NCBI GenBank assembly: GCA_026315105.1
Contig: CM048750.1
Span: forward strand, 261,817,151 to 261,881,150
DNA: 64,000 nucleotides
Reading direction: 5' to 3'
From: Locusta migratoria
Lineage: Eukaryota > Arthropoda > Insecta > Orthoptera > Acrididae
A program made the translations under genes and the position numbers. Positions 54,725 to 64,000 of the stretch are shown here, piece by piece (position 1 is the stretch's first letter; each line of letters starts with the position of its first letter). The notes under the pieces are model-generated. The model worked only from the letters and a program-made list of their open reading frames with translations. It was not told the DNA's origin and ran no database searches.

Positions 54725-54908
54725 TATATTTGATGTTTAACGGCGCTTTTCAACTGCTAGGTTATGTAGCAACGACTTGCATCTAACACTAGCTTAACGA
54801 AAGGACGAACACAACATTTGTAACCAAAGATAGGATTTGACCCCCGACGAGAGCGATGTCGCTCACCGTGGTATGACGCCTTAGTGCGCTCAGCCATTCC
54901 CGGCCGGC
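54725..54908 (-). mobile_element. tRNA-derived SINE of a separate type
   Basis: On the minus strand: GCCGGCCGGGAATGGCTGAG, GCGCACTAAGGCGTCATACC and a box-B-like GGGGTCAAATCC, with a tail containing CAGTTGAAAAGCGCCGTTAA. The tail differs from the SINE-A/B tail. I find no clear TSD. Confidence 0.6.
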
Positions 54909-54981
54909 AGCTATTTAGTCCTCCGTATTTATTTCCGTATGAGTAATTTTTAGTTACAGACTTGTAAAATTAGAAAACAAT

Positions 54982-55179
54982 TTGGAAGACATATATCCAA
55001 ATGTTTATATAACAATAAGAATCACGCTCACAGTTCCAATCAGTACAGGTTCGGCCGAGAAGAGCTTCACAAAGTTAAAATTGATTAAGATTTACTTGAG
55101 AAGCACCGTGAGGCAAGAAACACGATCTGCGTTGTCAGTAGTATCAACTGAAGCCAAAATAGCGGCTAGTATTAATTAA
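54982..55179 (+). pseudogene. hAT transposase dimerisation domain (hATC) remnant
   Basis: 65 codons: IYPNVYITIRITLTVPISTG, then SAEKSFTKLKLIKIYLRST, closely following the hATC pattern (LPxSxASxERxFSxLKxIKxxLRSTM), then RSALSVVSTEAKIAASIN. In active hATs this part forms the dimer and carries the last catalytic Glu. The frame is intact over the domain but has no upstream transposase. Confidence 0.85.
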
Positions 55180-55437
55180 GATGTGATCTGAAAAAAATTC
55201 AGTGAGACGAAAAGCCGAAAAGTTTCTCTGTTTTAATTTGTGTATGATTGTTGTAATTTTTGCCATTGCAATAATACTTGCATATTATACTAATAAAATT
55301 TTAGTATAATGATTATTGATGTATAATTAAACTCATTTTATTTAACATTTTCTTCCTTACTGAAAAAATGAAAGGGGCCTCGCAAAGACGAGTTCGCCGA
55401 CGCCCAGTTTTCGTCTAGCGCCGCCACTGACAACGAT

Positions 55438-56270
55438 TCGTCCGGATCACGATTCCATTCTTACGATTCTTTATTTGTATTCGTTCAAATGAACGACTCA
55501 TTGACGAATCGCCACAACTCTACCGGGTAGCGTCTGGCTGCTTGCGGCAACTGCTGGAACATCAAACAGCCACACTCCAAGTAGCTAGAAGCGGGACAAG
55601 GCGCTGCTTGAACACACCAACACGGCTGCCCTGTAGGCACTGATTCCTTCCGAAGCCGAGTGATGTACTTGGTTTTGTTATTTCATCATTCTTAACGGCA
55701 GTCTCTTTATGTTTATAAAAGCATACCTGGAGAAAACTTTTGGAAGCAACTGTCATCTATTTCTGAGCGTTGGATACGGAAAGACAAACAAGTGTCTCAT
55801 TTCAACACTCGGCATCTTCTGCCTTACATCCGTTAACAAGTAGTTCCCCCAGCTGTAAAATACGTTGTCATCACACATCTTATTTTAACCTTCGGTAAAC
55901 GACTGACACCTACAAAGATACGCTGCCCTTTGATGTTTACAATACGTAACTCACGAGCGTCGCCAAGAGGGGGGGGGGGGGGGCAGGGAGATTCAAAGCT
56001 TTTTTTTTTCTCTCTCTCTTTTTTTTTCTTTTAATGCGTTTTGGAGGTTTTAAACTATCATTTCATCGACCATAAGAAGTTAAAAGATTCTCTAATATAA
56101 AACATGATAATTTTAACAATAATGATAATACACTAAAACAGGAAATCTCCATGTCCATGTGTGTGACTTCGGCAAGTTGTGCGCCGCGTGCGTATGTGGT
56201 TAAATGCAGCACGGCATGGCGAGAGCGTTCGCTGTGACGTCACTGCTCATAGCCTGCCTGGCTGCCGTGT
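55438..56270. other. Unassigned, with G and T runs
   Basis: It holds a G run at 55970-55983 and a T/C-rich stretch to 56030. No gene is seen. Confidence 0.4.
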
Positions 56271-56761
56271 ATTCTAATTAGGGATGGGAAAAACCGACCG
56301 GTTAAAACCGATACCGGTATTTTAGCTTTGAATAACCGGTTTTGTCGGTATTTATTTGGTGTCGGTTGTAATAGGTTTATTTTAGTTATTGCCAAGAACC
56401 GGGTAAAAGAACCGGTACGACTACTTCCTGTAGTGGTGGGTCACAATGTGTTTTTTGTAAAAAATTAAAACTAGTAGACATTCATATTTAGGGCTATTCC
56501 TAAAATTTCCACTGCTGTGAAATATTAGGTCATCGCAGAAACTAAGAAATGCGATCAGTGTTAATTTAAGAACAATTCCGGCAGTCAGAAACACGTGGCA
56601 TAAGAACTTGAGAACTGGTGCAGCTATTGAGGCACCGATGCACCTGTTGCCGTGTGGCGTGGCCTATTAGACGTCGCGCGTGCAACGGCCGTGTACGAGA
56701 CTTGCCTCTGTCTGGTCATGCGGCAGTTCCTTGCTGTCGCCAGACATCGGTTCTCTCTTAA

Positions 56762-56916
56762 ATGGCACCATCTCGAGTATGGAAGTACTTCCCGAAGTAC
56801 GGGAGCAGTGAGGTACAATGCTCCATTTGCTTTAAAATGCTGAAAACGGGTGGAGGTACTACAAACATGCTGTGTCATTTAAGGAGAAAGCATCCAAAAT
56901 GTTCCTTGGAAGTGAA
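56762..56916 (+). pseudogene. BED zinc finger exon of a hAT transposase
   Basis: The frame from ATG reads MAPSRVWKYFPKYGSSEVQC, then SICFKMLKTGGGTTNMLCHLRRKHP. That gives the BED order: aromatic residues VWKYF, C-x2-C, and H-x4-H. After GAAGTGAAG a GTAAAT at 56917 is a good splice donor, so this may be a first coding exon. The finger binds transposon ends in hAT proteins. Downstream exons are not recognised. Confidence 0.78.
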
Positions 56917-57025
56917 GGTAAATTAGATTCATATACCTATTATGTAAGTGATGCACTCTAAGCTTGGAATACTAACTTTTAATGTATTATCATATTGTAT
57001 TGCTAACAAGTTTTATTAAATGTGA

Positions 57026-57220
57026 GCCGGCCGCGGTGGCCGAGCTGTCTGCGGCGCACCAGTCACGTTCAGCACGGCCACTACTGTCGGGAGTTCGAAT
57101 CCCCCCTCGAGCTTGGATATTTGTGCCGTCCTTAGTATTAGGTAGTTCATAAGTAGTTCGTAAGTTTAGGGACTGATGACCCCTTAGTTAAGTCCCATAA
57201 GCTCTACAAACATTTGAACA
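57026..57220 (+). mobile_element. SINE-A
   Basis: TSD TTTTATTAAATGTGA/TTTTATTAATGTGA (57011-57025 and 57221-57234). Confidence 0.93.
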
Positions 57221-57298
57221 TTTTATTAATGTGATTCCTTGAAAGCGAGGGGCTTTTTTAACAACCAGTATGGGCTTAGGTAACATTGATCATGTGGT

Positions 57299-57478
57299 GC
57301 GTCGCGTGTAGCCGTGCGGTCTGAGGCTCCATGTCGGAAGTTAAGAGTCCTCCCTCGGTCATGGATGTATATGTTTTCCTTAGCGTAAGTTAGTTTTAGA
57401 TTAAGTATTTTGTAAGTCTAGGGACCGATGGTCTAAGCATTTAGGTCTCATAAGAACTCACACCCATTTGAACATTCT
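57299..57478 (+). mobile_element. SINE-B, shortened head
   Basis: TSD TTGATCATGTGGT (57286-57298 and 57479-57491), exact over 13 bp. The head and box B are decayed although the TSD is perfect. Confidence 0.9.
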
Positions 57479-58116
57479 TTGATCATGTGGTACAGAGCTT
57501 TCCTAGTTCAATTTGCGTAAATTTACACTGACAACAATCATATTGTTATTAGGAACTGTGACTTTGTTTCGAAATACTTCTGCAGCACTGATTGAAGTTT
57601 ATTTACTGACTGTAACTTATATATGTTGTGTGTATAACGAGTTATTCGTATGCGCTGGCTCACAAGTCCAACTTACGGAGGGGTTGGCTCAATATTCGCA
57701 ACTGCCGGATGGAAATACTAGGCCAGTAAATCTGTATGCTTCGTATATCGTCTTCTACGGACTCCTGGCTAGGCTTACACACACTCAAGAAGGCGTAATA
57801 TCGGGAGGGGATCTTACAAAATATGGATGGACTAGTGATTTGTCGTATAACGTAAATTTCCCTAAATTATAACTAAATTTCCTAAGTTTCGGTTTCGGCT
57901 GAAACTAGAAGAACCGAAAATTCGATTACTATTATTAATATTAAAATATGTTCCGTTCGAACTCTACTGGAAATAATAGCAATAAGAACCGAAAACCGGT
58001 TATTTAAAAAACCGGTTATCTTGAGCAATTTTTACGGTGCAGTTAAACTGGAGATGAAAAGAACCGGTATAACCGAACCGGTTGTTTCAGCGATAACCGC
58101 CATCCCTAATTCAACT

Positions 58117-58561
58117 GTCGGTGTTAGCAGTGCAGTGAGACCGCACCTAGGACGGCAACACACAAGAGTCGACATCAGAAACCTTTTTGGTACGTGATTG
58201 CTTTCAGTTTTTTTATGTCCATATCTTTGTGATTACTTATTAGGGTTGATAAAAATGCAAGGTTTTGCGTTCTGTAAGATGCTCACGAGCAGCAGTACAG
58301 CGTTAAACAGTCCTGAAGGATCAGGTATAGAAATTAGGTATGAAGCCTGCTGACTTCATGTACTGGTAGATCTAATTCATTTTTGTGCTCTAAACAATAC
58401 TGTTGTGCGAATTAGCAGTTTCACTCTCTAATTAAAGACCGCTTTACAAAAGAGCTTTACGAAAAAGTAGACAAAAAATACTTCGTTTTATATGATATTT
58501 TCGGTCGAATATATCGTAACGTCCAACGTTTGTTTTTTCTGTGATGCGGCACCGCAGGGCG
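58117..58561. other. No recognisable feature
   Basis: AT-rich, with no coding sequence or TE ends. Confidence 0.4.
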
Positions 58562-58633
58562 CTTTAGGCCAGTATTACACGATCAAGTATTTACGTCAAA
58601 TCTTTGACGTAAAAATATTATCAAAACGTTGGC
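58562..58633 (+). mobile_element. Harbinger-like terminal fragment
   Basis: TTAGGCCAGTATTACACGAT and ATCTTTGACGT-containing sequence match the left end at 49130-49200. It continues beyond the SINE-A at 58634 only briefly, if at all. Confidence 0.55.
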
Positions 58634-58833
58634 AGCCGGCCGCGGTGGCCGAGGGGATTGAGGCGCTCCAGTCACGGTCTGCACGGCCACTACGGTCGGG
58701 GGTTCGAGTCCCCCCTCGGGCATGGATATTTGTGCCGTCCTTAGTCTTAGCTAGTTCATAAGTAGTTTGTAAACTTAGGGACTGATAATCCCGTAGTTAA
58801 GTCCCATAAGTTCTACAAACATTTGAACATTTG
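58634..58833 (+). mobile_element. SINE-A, full length
   Basis: TSD AAAACGTTGGC/AAAATGTTGGC (58623-58633 and 58834-58844). Confidence 0.94.
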
Positions 58834-58849
58834 AAAATGTTGGCGTTTT

Positions 58850-58888
58850 TGACCGTTAGACCCTAGCTGGTATCGTGTCGGTGGCAGG
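58850..58888 (-). mobile_element. SINE-C tail scrap
   Basis: GACCGTTAGACCCTAGCTGG corresponds to the end of the SINE-C at 16676. It is only about 39 bp long. Confidence 0.5.
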
Positions 58889-59755
58889 AATATCGGATTG
58901 AGCAGGGTACAAATGTATCACGTGAAACATCGAAACCGGAAGTTAACTGCACATCGTTGAATGGAAGCGTCGGCGATCATACGAAAGAGGATACAATAAA
59001 GGGAGACAACCTGCACGCGAACAAGTGAAGGCAGCACTTCGTCTAAATACAGCTGTACTTGTTCAGCTCATTTCCGCGAAAAAGATATTGATAGACAAAA
59101 CAGACGACTGGCGACATGCAACTTGATGAAATTACAATTAAAGTCGTGTTGTAATAAATTTCTTAAACTTATTATTCCTGTAACTGTTTGTTCTATCTCA
59201 CACACATTATACATATATAGTCACATCGCTTTTAACGACGTATTGGTTATAACGATGAAATGTAACGGTCCCATCTAAATCTTATGAAATCACTATAGTT
59301 AAAAAATTGCATAGTACGACATCCCTTACTGCCGCTTTCGTATATTTAGTACTCGGTGTCACTGCTTTTATGAAGGTTATGTATAAAATTTTGTCACGTC
59401 TACCAAGATTTTCTTGAGTGGACATGCACATAGAAAACCGAACTGTCCTGTCGAAAACCGGACATCTGGCAACCATAGTTGTCACACAGGTGCAGTGACG
59501 AGTACCATAAGTCACGTAGGTGAGTCAAATGTGCCACAGGAAGGCGTGAGAAATAGTTGCTGTGCCGAGTGATACGCTAGGGAAACAGTCGTTCCGGCGA
59601 AAGTAAATATTAAATGATAGAATCCAGTATTTAATACATTCAGGTGTTACAAGAATGCTGGTTATAAACACTTTCTGATTAATGGTAATATAAAGTAAGA
59701 CGTACGAGTTATTACGAAGTTGTACGAAGTGAGTACGAATATTCAGCCAGATGGA
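58889..59755. other. No recognisable feature
   Basis: No gene or TE end recognised. Confidence 0.4.
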
Positions 59756-59763
59756 GATAGGAC

Positions 59764-60657
59764 TAGGGATGCAAAATCGTTGATAAAAACATCAATGTTC
59801 AGACATCGATTTTCCTGCGGAAAAATATCGATGTTAAAAAAACATCGCTTTGAAAAATGATACATCGATGTTTTTCCGATGTTTCCATACGTGTAAGAAA
59901 TTTTAGGAAAAACACACTGAAATGAAGCTGTGTTGCCAGAAAGTATCTGCCTTATTTATGTTCTTTCACTAGGCAACGAATACACAGCGAAATGGCATAT
60001 TAGAATGAAAAAGTAGTTGGGGATAAGGTTTCGCTACCTATTGCGCTGATTTTACTTGGGATTTACATCGATTTGTTCATTACATGCGAAATAACTTGTG
60101 TTCTGTTGACGTATTACATTTTTCTTAGCTGTCGACGTGGAGAAAATTAAACATTATGCATCTTTCAGTTATTAGTTAATAACGTATTTTTAAAATGAAT
60201 ATTCATCAATGACGTTTATCAAATCATGTATCTTGCTGAAATGAAAATCTATGTTATACTTGGCTTGTTGGCTTTTGTCTCGGATTTTTCGTCGACTTTT
60301 GTTTGATGTTTTAACTGACGTTTTGACAGTACGATATCAGTCTGACTGGGTAACACTGTCAAAGATTCGATTCCACAGATGTTGGAGGGTGAAATTTCAG
60401 TAATGCCAGCAGCCCGTGCTGGACAAACATCAGATTGTTTCATACTTCACTTACCTACTATTTCAGAAGTATGAAAACAGCGACGAGCGACGACAGGTGG
60501 AGCCCCACACTTGAGCTGACGCTGGCTGAGAAACTAATAAAGTAATAATGGAATTGCCAATCAATTGTTGAACGATGTCGATGGTTTTGGACTTATGTCG
60601 TCGATGCATCGGCGATATATCGCTGTTCAAAACATCGATGTATCGTTTGCATTCCTA
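59764..60657. mobile_element. hAT-type element with ATCGAT-rich ends
   Basis: Ends TAGGGATGCAAAATCGTTGA and inverse AACGATACATC...TTTGCATTCCTA. Flanks GATAGGAC (59756-59763) and GACAGGAC (60658-60665) match at seven of eight. ACATCGAT-like motifs are repeated near both ends. No transposase is found. Confidence 0.85.
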
Positions 60658-60665
60658 GACAGGAC

Positions 60666-61715
60666 ATACGAGTCTGGTCATGTAGTGACCATGTTCTCAG
60701 AATTGCTCTTTTTTTGAAGTGGAGTTAATTTTGTTTTACGGTGTCGTTATTAATAAACACATTGCAAATGGGATCGCAACACTTATTTTGAGTAAATAAC
60801 ATCTCATTAGAATTTCAAGTATCTCCCTTGCACTGTCTTTAGAATGTCAACGGTTTATCAGAACTGCGAGTGACACTAGGAGAGCTTCACGGCAAAACAA
60901 GTAGGAAGAATTCCATGCGTCGACAAAGAACGACAATTCAGGGACGGGTTGTGTTAGACACTGCAAATCTCGGATGGTAAGGACAGGCCAGCCATAAATT
61001 CTGTAGGTCTCCTAAAGAAGCTTCTTAGGATTCGCGGCCAAAGTATGAAACGTTTATAATGGAGCTCTAGGACAGGGAGGGGATATTACATGTTTTAGTT
61101 TCTTTCTCTGCTTATTAAAGGTTTTTAATTTTGGTGGTACGTTATTCGTGTGCGCAAGGCAGAAAGTCGAGGCCATACCTGATGGGCCCACCGCGCCGAA
61201 ACGACAAACCAATTCGATGTACTGTTTTGATCAATGTAACGAATAAAGAATACATTACAGTTGCCCTGTGCGGGCTGGCGCGAAGAAGAGCAGAATGCGG
61301 CAGTGTGTGCACACGCGCATGTTCATAAAAAAAATTGAAAACGAGAAACACCGTCGAAACAGAATCGCACACGAATCAAGCGTTTCCTTTGTTGTACCGA
61401 CAATGCTCGCAACTTGATTGTTGTTGCACAGAGGAGAGCGGTATGACGTCCACACCGGATGCGCTGATCTGCATCAAAGCTTTTTTTTCCGCTGCGCCGG
61501 GCAACGCGGCGATTCTGATCTGGAAGCAGCTTAAGAAAAATTTTCTCTTCAATTCCTTTCCACAGAAACGTATTGTAAATACTCAAGGTGTGCTGTATTT
61601 CTGCTACTTTATGAAGAGTAAACCCCATGGCAGCCGAAAATTAACAGATACATAATAGTTATCAAAAAGCTATAAAGACCGTATTTTACATTGGTCGTTA
61701 ACACACTCACACTAC
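60666..61715. other. Unassigned
   Basis: Overlapping frames on both strands at 61131-61655 do not resemble any family. No motif is seen. Confidence 0.35.
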
Positions 61716-61779
61716 ATATAGAATGGAACTGTAGAGAAACATCATAAAAGTGGTTCGATGAACCCTCTGCTATGCACTT

Positions 61780-61820
<41 letters not shown>
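61716..61820 (+). mobile_element. CR1/L2 LINE 3' scrap and (TA)n run
   Basis: GAATGGAACTGTAGAGAAAC and GGTTCGATGAACCCTCTGC are the complement of the 3' part at 63213. A TA run follows (61783-61820) and abuts the foldback. Confidence 0.75.
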
Positions 61821-61824
<4 letters not shown>

Positions 61825-62773
61825 GTTTCACTAAGTGTGTTTGCCTCTGTAACTTATAAAATAATAGGTTACGGGAAATTTTAATTCGGTAGGTCAACAC
61901 AAGAAATGTTACACTTTCTGCGGAGCTTTGAACATAGTTTATTGTATCATTTTCAAAGAGTTACAGCACAAAGATATAATATTTAAATGAAACAATAGTT
62001 TTTTTTTTTTATATCGTGCATTGGATTCGTTGAAACCAGCTGCGTCCAATTCAATTTAAATTACATCCTATCACTGTTAGTTAGGGAGCTACAACCCTTC
62101 AAAGTTTCAGGGGCAGTTACCACAAGCGCTGCGCATAATGCAATGCGCCTTCTAAATGTGGTGCGGCCGAGTTGTAACGTCGCCGGTGTCACGGAGCAAT
62201 AAGCTTCAGTGGCATCGTGTCGGCACTCGCCGAGCATCAGCAACATGTCAACGTACTCGTTGTTCGTGTATGCCATCGTCATTCGATGTCAGTAACTGTG
62301 GTATATTGAACCCCGGTTGTTTGTGTGGCTCAAACTGTCGTGTATACGGTTGTGTGCGACGACAGTCGGCAGTCTAACAGTGCATCGAGGAAGCTTCTCG
62401 CTCCGTGACACCGGCGACGTTACAACTCGGCCGCACCACATTTAGAAGGCGCATTGCATTATGCGCATCGCTTGTGGTATCTGCTCCTGAAACTTTGAAG
62501 GGTTGTAGCTCCCAAACTAACAGTGATAGGAATGTAGTTTAAATTGATTTGGACGCAGCTGGTTTCAACGAATCCAGTGCACGATAGAAAAAAACTATTG
62601 TTCCATTTAAAAAATTATATCTTTGTGCTGTAACTCTTTGGAAAGTGATACAATAAACTATGTTCATAGCTCCGCAGAAAGTGTAACATTCTTGTGTTGA
62701 CCTACCGCATTAAAATTTCCCATCACCTATTATTTTATAAGTAACAGAGCCAAACACCCTTAGTGAAACACAC
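61821..62773. mobile_element. Long-arm foldback element
   Basis: The left arm 61821-62212 and right arm 62390-62773 are inverted copies with few differences by eye: GGGTGTTTCACTAAGTGTGT at the outside, GAGCTACAACCCTTCAAAGT in the middle, GTCGCCGGTGTCACGGAGC inside. The loop is about 177 bp. The flanks are TA on both sides. There is no coding sequence. The long hairpin and TA target suggest a Tc1/mariner-type MITE. Confidence 0.9.
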
Positions 62774-62778
62774 TATAT

Positions 62779-63077
62779 GGGTCGCGAATGTTTTTCCAGA
62801 AAAACTGTGGGTCCCAATACCAGAAATATTGAGAAACACTGGGATAATCAGGGATCGTGGAATACCAGTAATAAGCAAAGTATCGCTATTAGTACAACGC
62901 GATATTTGCAAAATCACCTGAAAGAGATAATTGGCGCATTATTACGATCTAACAATTTTTTCTCCATGTTGTATTTCGCCTATCAATAGCCCGTAGTCTA
63001 TCCAGATAATTCTTTAAACCAGTGTTTCTCAATCTTTCTGGTATTGGGACCCACAATTTTTCTGAAAAAACATTCGC

Positions 63078-63090
<13 letters not shown>
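62779..63090. repeat. Inverted pair of hAT-like ends
   Basis: 62779-62842 ends TTGAGAAACACTGG. 63019-63080 begins CCAGTGTTTCTCAA and continues TCTTTCTGGTATTGGGACCC, its exact inverse over most of its length. CAGTGTTTCTCAA is a common hAT terminus. The two ends face each other across about 178 bp, which is the reverse of a normal element. Confidence 0.72.

Positions 63091-63122
<32 letters not shown>
63081..63122. repeat. (TA)n microsatellite
   Basis: A TA run between the hAT-like end and a copy of AATGCGACAATTATCTTTTT that also occurs, inverted, at about 62918-62944. Confidence 0.95.
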
Positions 63123-63123
<1 letters not shown>

Positions 63124-63212
63124 GCGACAATTATCTTTTTCAGGTGATATATATATATATTAAAAAATTAATTTATAGAAAGTTAATTGCAAACTCAATC
63201 ACATTTTTGGTA

Positions 63213-63738
63213 CATCTACATAAATACTCTCAAGTGACATTGAAGTGCATGGCAGAGGGTTCATCGAACAGCTTTTAATGATGTTTCTCTACAGTTCCAT
63301 TCTCTAAAGGCTCGCGGAAAAAAGGAACACCTAAATCTTTCTGTTTTCGATCTGATTTACTTTATTTTGATGATCTTGTCTTCCTTTGTAGGTGTTACTA
63401 ACAAAATATGTTCACATTCGGAACAGAAAGTTGGTGAAAGAAATTTTGCAAATAGTTCTCGCCGTAACGAATAATTCCTTTGTTTTGATGATTTTCACCG
63501 CAATTCGTGCATCATTCCCGTGACACTTTCTCCGACATATCGCGATAATACAAAGCGAATTGCCCTTCTCTGTACTTCCTCTAAATCGCCTTTCAGTTCC
63601 GCTTGTTGGGGATCCCACAATGCGCAGTAATAATTCAAAATAGTACGCACAATTGTGGTGTACGTAGTTTCTTTAGTGGAACTGTTGCGTCTTCTAAGTG
63701 TTCTGCCAACGAAACGTAGTCTTTGCTTCGCTTTTACA
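63213..63738 (-). mobile_element. CR1/L2-type LINE 3' part
   Basis: It starts ACATCTACATAAATACTC (reverse of the 3' end) and on the minus strand contains AKQRLRFVGRTLRRRNSSTK, ALWDPQQAELKGDLEEVQRR and, before it, the same order as in 53012-53947. Frames are broken. Confidence 0.87.
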
Positions 63739-64000
63739 CCCGTGACCGAGGTAGTACTCGAACTTAAGTCCATGACACAGTGCTTCAGACCGCGCAGCAA
63801 TAATTTCTCATGACGAAATTAATAGCCGATTAATCGTCTGCGCACTATGATGATAGTTGATGATGACTTAGGTAATGAAGTTGGCTTTCAATGTAAAGAC
63901 CTTGCGATGTATACAGAGGTAATAAAACATTGGTTTATGTGGAACGCCAGGGTGAAACCACCACGAAACAGGGCACTTGAAAAGCCTGCTTGTTCGTGCT
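63739..64000. other. No recognisable feature
   Basis: The window ends in unassigned DNA. Confidence 0.4.

Larger units (their letters stand above)
54654..55429 (+). mobile_element. hAT element, internally deleted
   Basis: Ends CAGTGGCGGCGCTAGGCG and inverse TCTAGCGCCGCCACTG, with a perfect 8 bp TSD ACAACGAT (54646-54653 and 55430-55437). A hAT dimerisation domain remnant lies at 54982-55179, and a tRNA-related insertion at 54725-54908. Confidence 0.95.
56279..58108 (+). mobile_element. hAT (Ac-type) element with BED finger, carrying two SINEs
   Basis: Ends TAGGGATGGGAAAAACCGAC and inverse AACCGCCATCCCTA. Flanks ATTCTAAT and ATTCAACT match at six of eight positions. Many ACCGGT motifs lie within about 150 bp of each end, as subterminal transposase sites do. 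A BED zinc finger starts at 56762. SINE-A (57026-57220) and SINE-B (57299-57478) are inserted. The catalytic part is missing. Confidence 0.85.

Noticed and set aside
57513..57872. A secreted protein with a signal-like N-terminus (MRKFTLTTIILLLGTVTLF)
   Set aside because: It lies inside a hAT element between a SINE and the terminal motif array. The hydrophobic start is likely chance.

Overview
This is a non-coding, repeat-saturated stretch of a large eukaryotic genome, almost certainly an insect and most likely an orthopteran (grasshopper/locust, Schistocerca-like). That assignment is an inference: I recognise the tRNA-headed SINEs and the two dominant LINE families as types typical of locust genomes, but I could run no search. 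I find no convincing intact host gene, functional tRNA or rRNA gene, or CRISPR array. Nearly every readable protein fragment belongs to a transposable element (TE).

Region by region. 0-7 kb: a piggyBac remnant (1465-2504), a small hAT MITE (2959-3275), RTE-type LINE pieces, a CR1/L2-type LINE split by a SINE (4503-5527), and a palindrome with two tRNA-like arms (6664-6908). 7-17 kb: a CpG-rich block with three CCAAT boxes (7100-7690); a TIR element (7955-9679) with relatives at 50403-51673 and 16951-17530; a 2.4 kb hAT element (10224-12619) sitting in one unit of a tandem duplication whose other unit keeps the empty site; a second hAT (14627-15950); and SINEs. 17-29 kb: RTE and CR1 LINE pieces including a 319-codon endonuclease ORF, a Tc1 fragment, a repeat carrying a palindrome (22990-24375), and a SINE with an inverted head (26912-27090). 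29-36 kb: a P/THAP-like element with a hAT inserted in its terminal repeat, a core promoter with TATA, Inr and DPE (32434-32498), an unexplained 183-codon ORF, and a second piggyBac. 36-50 kb: a 5S-rRNA-derived sequence, a third LINE type, nested SINEs, a long CR1 copy, a foldback carrying a palindrome and a SINE, RTE ORF2, and a PIF/Harbinger remnant. 50-58 kb: a mariner holding the TIR element, which itself holds a SINE; one CR1 inserted head-on into another; and two hAT elements, one with a BED finger. 58-64 kb: another hAT-type element, a ~950 bp foldback with ~390 bp arms, and a final CR1 fragment.

The main content is therefore insertion history. Many insertions keep exact target-site duplications (TSDs: 8 bp for hAT, TTAA for piggyBac, 9-15 bp for SINEs), so their relative order can be read. 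SINE family labels (A, A', B, C, D) and the LINE clade names (CR1/L2-type, RTE-type) are my working labels. The best candidates for something undescribed are the three-copy TIR element, the 61.8 kb foldback, the TATA/Inr/DPE promoter, and the modular SINEs that share one tail behind different tRNA-like heads.
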